Source: Prototheca cutis
Taxonomy: Eukaryota > Chlorophyta > Trebouxiophyceae > Chlorellales > Chlorellaceae
Assembly (NCBI GenBank): GCA_002897115.2
Contig: BCIH01000009.1
Span: 626,415-690,414 of the forward strand
Direction: 5' to 3'
Length of the DNA: 64,000 bases
Below the pieces are notes generated by a model that saw nothing but the letters and a program-made list of their open reading frames with translations, was not told where the DNA came from and did not search any database. Position numbers and translations under genes: made by a program. Of this stretch, positions 62,054 to 64,000 are shown piece by piece (position 1 is the first letter of the stretch; each line of letters opens with the position of its first letter).

Positions 62054-62402
62054 GCCTGAGGAGCCCGAGGGTTTTGCTCAAGATTTGCTTGGCGGTTTGA
62101 TCTGGGAGTGCTTCCGGAGATCTCATGTAATACAGGCCGCGTGTGTCGGAGGTCGAGCAAGCAGGGTCTGCTGTCGGACACGGATATAGTAACCCGCGGC
62201 GCTAGCATGGTGGCAGGGCCAGAACCAGTCGGGCAGTCGGACTGGGCCCTGGGGGGACCAATATAAAACTCCAACGTTGCCCTGACCAAGCATCAAACAA
62301 TTGTTCAAAAATTCAATTAATTCCCCTTGGCCTGTTTTCAGCACTGAATCAGTCAGAACTGAAGCCTAGACCTTGCTGCTCTACGCTATTCAGAGTGCAA
62401 CC
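62054..62402. other. Expansin upstream region
   Basis: 349 bases between EMC10 and the expansin gene, carrying a TATA-like box described separately. Confidence 0.3.
62262..62268 (+). promoter_or_regulatory. TATA-like box of the expansin gene
   Basis: TATAAAA preceded by CCAA, 135 bases before the expansin start codon, in an AT-rich patch after a GC-rich region. Spacing would give a 5' leader of about 100 bases. Motif seen; function inferred. Confidence 0.4.
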
Positions 62403-63574
62403 ATGAGCCGCCCTAGCTACCTCCATTTCCTGGCCTTGCTCGCCATTCTGGCCTCTGCCAGCGCTGCTCGCTCCCTGCAGCAGGTACATTAGCTTGTAAT
62501 GGCTTTGTGAGCGTAATACGGGGCTGCTTGGCGGGGGTCTGCATGCGCACGGTCTTGCTTGGGACCCTAGGGTCTGGCTAGTCGGGGGGATCGCGGGCTG
62601 TTCGTCGTGCGTGCTGATCAAATGGCCCCGACCGCATGCCTGGGGTCACACCCCCCTACCATCCGGGGCAAGCCCCAAGGCATTGCTTTCAAATTACAAT
62701 GTCATTATAAGCATGAACATGTCGTGCAAGCCCCCCTGGCTACCTTGTCCCACGCGAGGTCTCCTTTGGTCGTCATTCAAGCTGACCCCCCGCCTCCCCT
62801 CACACAATTCCATTGCAGACTGGCTCCCCAGCGACCGAGCCCGCGAGCGAGGACCGGTTCGTGCAGGCCGCCGATGGTGTCAACATCCAGGCCTTTGCTG
62901 ACCGCCTGGTCCAGACCGTGCCCGAGACCTTTACCGGCGACGGCACTGCATTTTCCGAGGCCGTGAACAACACCGGTCAGGCCTTTGCCTGCTCCTTCCG
63001 CTACCTGAACAACTGGGCCAGCCAGTACTTTGTGGCGATGAATGCCGCGCAGTGGGACGACGGCGCGGTGTGCGGCTCCTGCGTGCGCGCGCGCTGCATC
63101 GACAGCCGCTGCCCCATCCAGAACGTCGACGTCGTCGCCATGGTCGTGGACAAGTGCCCCGAGTGTGCGCACGGCGCTCTGGACTTTTCTTACCCCGCCT
63201 ACTCTGCCGTCACGGGTTCCTGGCCCAACCGCCTGACCGTGTCCTGGGAGTTTGTCGACTGCTCCTCCTTCATTGACGGCTCCATCATGATGTGGCCCAA
63301 GGACGGCGGCAACGCCTACTGGCAGGCCTTCTACTTTGCCAACACCAAGTACCAGCTGCAGTCGGTGACCCTCAATGGCGTGCCCCTCACGCGCCAGACC
63401 TTTGGCTTCTGGATCCACCCGGGCACCGCACCCACGGGCGCCTGCGAGCTCGTCTTCACCGCTGTCAACGGAGCCGTTGTCAAGGCCACCCTCGACAACG
63501 TGTTCCAGCAGCAAAACCTTGACGTCCAGTTCCCAGTTGTCGGCAGTGGATCTGTCGCCGTCGCCGGCCGCTGA
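62403..63574 (+). CDS. Secreted expansin-like cell-wall protein
   Basis: 278 residues from two exons, 62403-62483 and 62819-63574. Exon 1 is a signal peptide (MSRPSYLHFLALLAILASAS). The double-psi beta-barrel domain contains CGSCVRARC, VVAMVVDKCPECAHGALDFS and ends at VSWEFVDC; the aspartate in VVDKCPEC and the HGALDFS motif match the expansin/GH45-like active-site region. A second beta-rich domain (YWQAFYFANTKYQLQSVTLN to LVFTAVNGAVVKATL) corresponds to the cellulose-binding CBM63 domain. Expansins loosen wall polysaccharides without hydrolysis. Whether an alga with a wall unlike that of plants uses it on cellulose, chitin or another glucan is open. Confidence 0.82.
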
Positions 63575-64000
63575 AGAAGCGGACTGCAATTCAGCCCAGC
63601 GACGCGAGTCGCTGGCGCCGTTTCCTCTTCTTTTCTCTGCATTCCAGGCGCAGCCTTCCTTGACGCTCTAGGCAGGTGTCGATGACGACGTATTACACCG
63701 CGGCCCCCTCCCCGCTGCGAGAAGCCAGCAAACGAAGGGCGCGGTGTTAGACAGCTCTCACCTTAAATTGCGTAATTACAAGTTCACCTGTGACACGGTA
63801 CATCTCCTCCTTGCCTACCACCCAAATCTTGCATGTGCTGTGTCGTTTTTGGACGCCGGGCCGTGCCATTCAGCGGCCGGGCCGTCATGCTTTGCGCGGG
63901 GGGCACAGCCCCTGTGCGCGCACTGTCCATGCCCCTGTTGCCCTCTGTGCGAGACACTGTTTTCCCTTTTCTTTTCGCTCTACTCTCCACCTCAATGTGC
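63575..64000. other. Right-edge flank
   Basis: 426 bases after the expansin stop, holding its 3' UTR. No further gene recognised before the window ends. Confidence 0.3.

Overview
This is nuclear DNA of a green alga, most likely a trebouxiophyte (Chlorella/Auxenochlorella-like). I see 28 protein genes, almost all split by short introns (60-470 bases, GT-AG with several GC-AG), high GC in coding sequence, and plastid functions encoded with transit-like N-termini: DXS, IspH, stearoyl-ACP desaturase, FAD6, aspartate carbamoyltransferase. A proline-rich cell-wall glycoprotein and an expansin also fit. The order assignment is inference; no rRNA, tRNA, CRISPR or transposon was recognised. Exon models were built by hand: every junction quoted keeps the reading frame, but none is tested by RNA.

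Layout, left to right. 1-1776 (-): 5' part of the NatA auxiliary subunit NAA15. 2249-5733 (+): a single polypeptide that fuses S-adenosylmethionine decarboxylase to ornithine decarboxylase, preceded by an exon that looks like the conserved polyamine-sensing upstream ORF of plant AdoMetDC mRNAs. 6637-10088: a 55-residue twin-CX9C protein (-), a TIP30-like reductase (+), a HAD phosphatase (+). 10624-13958: DNL zinc-finger protein (+) and an oxysterol-binding protein (-). 14587-18251 (+): SLC43/FMP42-like transporter. 18531-22833 (-): ALG3 mannosyltransferase and a proline-rich WH2 protein. 23412-24076 (+): a small Cys-rich membrane protein. 24893-27175 (-): DXS.

28109-33569 (+): UTP15 and FAD6. 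33985-35101 (-): glucose-6-phosphate 1-epimerase-like. 35538-36361 (+): small COX7c-like subunit. 36527-37168 (-): TRP14-type thioredoxin. 37427-39280 (+): SETD9-like protein. 39495-40005 (-): SKA2-like kinetochore protein. 40343-45575 (+): GCP6-like gamma-tubulin complex protein. 46282-47478 (-): stearoyl-ACP desaturase. 48427-50543 (+): aromatic amino acid decarboxylase. 50965-52804 (-): IspH. 53170-55269 (+): mitochondrial CPN60. 55998-63574 (+): Pro-rich glycoprotein, aspartate carbamoyltransferase, EMC10, expansin.

How they work together: the fusion enzyme covers both regulated decarboxylations of polyamine synthesis. DXS and IspH are the first and last steps of the plastid MEP pathway; SAD and FAD6 are successive plastid fatty-acid desaturases. 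SKA2 and GCP6 both serve the spindle, transcribed divergently from neighbouring positions. Otherwise the genes are a mixed housekeeping set, usually arranged as alternating divergent and convergent pairs with short intergenic spaces.
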